Assembly: GCA_030672115.1 (NCBI GenBank)
Contig: DAOVGZ010000039.1
Span: 1-8,907, forward strand
DNA: 8,907 nt
Source: a bacterium
GTDB taxonomy: Bacteria; Babelota; Babeliae; Babelales; Vermiphilaceae
Reading direction: 5' to 3'
Shown here: one piece after another, positions 6,888-8,907 of the stretch
Position numbering within the stretch: the first letter of the stretch is position 1
How the letters are laid out: every line of letters begins with the position of its first letter
Translations under genes and position numbers: made by a program
The notes under the pieces: generated by a model
Seen by the model: the letters and a program-made list of their open reading frames with translations, nothing else
What the model was told of the DNA's origin: nothing
Databases searched by the model: none

Positions 6888-8907
6888 ATGACAAAACAAA
6901 ATAAAAAAACACTGCTATGTATCATTTTTTTAATATTTTTTCATATCAAAGCTCTTGCACTTCCAGCACTCTTTATAGACACAAACGGCCAAGAAAAATA
7001 CTATTACCGAAATTTTTTAGCACTGGCAAAATCAGTTGGTTATACAATACATTTTGAATCTTTTTTTGAATGTTTAAATACGGTCAAAATCGAACCTTAT
7101 AAAACTATTTTCTTTTCAACGAGCACAAGCATTATAATTCATTCAAAAAACATTCTCGTTGAAAAATACGTCAAATTTGTCGAAGATTTATCTCATCAAG
7201 GAAATAAAAATATTATACTTCTTCTTTCTGGAGTAAATAAACCTGCGTATTTACATAAAACAATGCATCTTCTTGAGCGACTCGGCGTACCTCTTGATAA
7301 CAGCATACAACCAATAATTAAATCTTTTTTACGCTATTTGTTTCAACCTGATGTCCTTAGAGGAAAAATATACGGAACAACTCTTATTAATAAAATACAT
7401 ACATCACAACTGCAGCCACTTCTCTTATCTGAAAATAAAAATGTAACAATACTCCCCCAAAAAAATACCTCTTTCCCTTTAGGGCTTTTGGTAAAAAATA
7501 AAAAAACAGGAAATCGCTACCTTCTGACTAAACAATCTTTTTGTTGTTTTAGCGAACTAAATGAAAACTTTTTTTTAACACCGATACATTTTAAACAACA
7601 AGAAAAACTTCTTTTTACGGTGCAAAATATGCTTGCTGAATTTAAAGGAGTTAACCATAAAACAAAATTGCCAAAGGTAACAACCAAAGCATTTATTACT
7701 TCTCAAAAAAAAATTACTGAAAAAAAATTATTTAAAACATTTCAAAAAAAACGATCCTACCATTGGATAAATTCTAACTCTCTCTCTTGTGCTTGGATGG
7801 ACCTGGGAGACTTCTTCCTTGAACAAAGAAAACCAAATAAGTTATTACCTGAAAAAGAAAAAATTAAATTAAAAAATGCCGCTCTCAAGCGCGGTCTTAA
7901 TTTTATATACGAATCAGAAATTAATCTTTTATGGTTTGAATTTAATCCTGAAATTTTTTTAGCTCAACGAGGGATTGCCACAGAAAAAAAGAAAAAAGAA
8001 TTTCACAAAAATATTAATACTTTTGCAAAAGCATTAAAACAACGTTTTGCTTTGAGTAAAAAACCAATACCCAAAATTTTTATAGGAACAGATATTACAA
8101 CTAATTTTAGATCTGCTCCTGTTGCTATTGCAGCTAAAGATTTTTTTGGTAGAACATATTCCAAAATTCCAAGCCCTTTAGACTTTAAAAACTTTTGGAA
8201 ACCAGAACTACTCGATGTATTTGATATATTCGTTGATACATTTAAAAAAATCCTTCCAATTGATGGAATTTTTTTAGATTTTGAAATGTATCATGCACAA
8301 AAACAATCTGCTGATTTTAACAATTTTATGGATTTTTCTGATTTGGCTTGGAAACTTTACACACAAAAAACTAAACAAAATCACCTTCTGAGATATATTT
8401 CAACTGAACGGAGAATTAACAACCTTATTGCTACAAAAAAATTAAAAAACTATTTTTCAGTATTACAAAAAGAAGCTGAAATCATTGGAAAAAAAATAAA
8501 AAACCATATTCAAAAAAAACTACCTGGCACACTTATTGGAGCATATGCCACAAGCTTACCTGGCAGTTGGTTTTATCGCGGCATACTTGCAGGCCTTAGT
8601 TCTCCAGAAGAACCAGTTATTTTTGCAACCTTTAACACCAATGTATATTCACATACTCAATGGCTCAACCAAAACAATATTAATATCATCCATGGAGCGC
8701 CGATCATGCTTTCTAAACTTAAAACTCTACAAGATTTTTTATTAATCCCTGAATTAAAAAAAATGAATTATTTTGTGTGGTATAATCGTCCATCTCGCAT
8801 GATTTACCCTCCACAACAAAGAAAAAATATTTGGTGGAGTAGCGAAGCTTCCAATTTATCATCAGAAATTGTTGCACAAGAAATAAAAAATAAAAGAAAT
8901 ATTAGAA
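6888..8907 (+). CDS. Large secreted protein, probable glycoside-hydrolase-like TIM barrel (partial, 3' end missing)
   Basis: The frame from the ATG at 6888 stays open for 673 codons to the right edge, so the C-terminus lies outside the window. GGAG at 6878-6881 supports the start. Residues 1-24 are a signal peptide with Lys3, Lys6 and Lys7, a hydrophobic core, and cleavage after ALA. Residues about 25-245 alternate short hydrophobic strands and helices (LPALFIDTNG, KTIFFSTSTS, NIILLLSG), like a Rossmann or class I glutamine-amidotransferase-type alpha/beta domain. From about 285 the pattern suggests a TIM barrel: AWMDLGDFF near 302-310, NLLWFEFNP with Glu351, PKIFIGTDITTNF, and GIFLDFEMY at 460-468, where Asp464 and Glu466 end a hydrophobic strand as catalytic acids do in many glycoside hydrolases. 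A later part contains GTLIGAYATSLPGSWFYRGI and many aromatic residues. A role in cutting or binding a polysaccharide outside the cytoplasm is plausible, but I cannot name a family. It probably shares a transcript with the small secreted gene before it. Confidence 0.85.
   Translation, partial: MTKQNKKTLLCIIFLIFFHIKALALPALFIDTNGQEKYYYRNFLALAKSVGYTIHFESFFECLNTVKIEPYKTIFFSTSTSIIIHSKNILVEKYVKFVEDLSHQGNKNIILLLSGVNKPAYLHKTMHLLERLGVPLDNSIQPIIKSFLRYLFQPDVLRGKIYGTTLINKIHTSQLQPLLLSENKNVTILPQKNTSFPLGLLVKNKKTGNRYLLTKQSFCCFSELNENFFLTPIHFKQQEKLLFTVQNMLAEFKGVNHKTKLPKVTTKAFITSQKKITEKKLFKTFQKKRSYHWINSNSLSCAWMDLGDFFLEQRKPNKLLPEKEKIKLKNAALKRGLNFIYESEINLLWFEFNPEIFLAQRGIATEKKKKEFHKNINTFAKALKQRFALSKKPIPKIFIGTDITTNFRSAPVAIAAKDFFGRTYSKIPSPLDFKNFWKPELLDVFDIFVDTFKKILPIDGIFLDFEMYHAQKQSADFNNFMDFSDLAWKLYTQKTKQNHLLRYISTERRINNLIATKKLKNYFSVLQKEAEIIGKKIKNHIQKKLPGTLIGAYATSLPGSWFYRGILAGLSSPEEPVIFATFNTNVYSHTQWLNQNNINIIHGAPIMLSKLKTLQDFLLIPELKKMNYFVWYNRPSRMIYPPQQRKNIWWSSEASNLSSEIVAQEIKNKRNIR

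Noticed and set aside
6873..6897. GTTTTG/CAAAAC inverted repeat around the start of the large secreted gene
   Set aside because: Only six weak pairs of low complexity, expected by chance in this base composition; the binding site and ATG would stay in the loop.
8536..8745. Forward 69-codon frame within the right-edge gene
   Set aside because: It is out of frame inside the large secreted protein, whose frame continues without a stop on both sides and has consistent composition.

Overview
The window is AT-rich (roughly one third G+C by eye), uses the standard code with TGA as a stop, and has all its supported genes on the + strand, packed with short or negative spacing. It looks like a chromosomal segment of a small-genome, Gram-negative-type bacterium. 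A primary sigma factor, a DNA primase and a prolipoprotein diacylglyceryl transferase sit together, flanked by small proteins with signal peptides that I do not recognise. This would fit a host-associated lineage such as candidate phylum Dependentiae (TM6), but that placement is inference from composition and gene style and rests on no marker comparison.

Layout. Positions 1-98 hold the possible tail of an upstream gene and a plausible sigma-70-type promoter. Positions 99-503 encode a small secreted protein of unknown function. The gap at 504-575 contains a perfect 12-bp inverted repeat whose right arm runs into the start codon of lgt. Then follow lgt (576-1370), dnaG (1357-3141, overlapping lgt by 14 bases), rpoD (3152-5023) and a CNNM/CorC-type membrane protein with a CBS pair (5048-6358). 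A strong intrinsic terminator at 6386-6421 closes this block. Downstream are a 125-residue secreted Cys/His-containing protein (6479-6856) and a large secreted protein that starts at 6888 and is still open at the window edge (at least 673 residues).

How the genes fit together. dnaG and rpoD are the replication-primer and primary-sigma genes of the classic macromolecular synthesis operon. Here lgt, coupled by overlap, occupies the place that rpsU has in enterobacteria. Lgt starts lipoprotein maturation at the inner membrane, DnaG lays down primers for the replication fork, RpoD directs housekeeping transcription, and the CNNM-family protein probably handles divalent cations. The secreted pair after the terminator is a separate unit; its large member has features suggesting an N-terminal alpha/beta domain followed by a TIM-barrel, glycoside-hydrolase-like domain. 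No tRNA, rRNA, CRISPR array, insertion sequence or phage gene was recognised. There is no gene-free stretch above 300 bases.

The most notable items are the lgt leader hairpin, the cysteine-rich Lgt signature, and the large unidentified secreted protein at the right edge.
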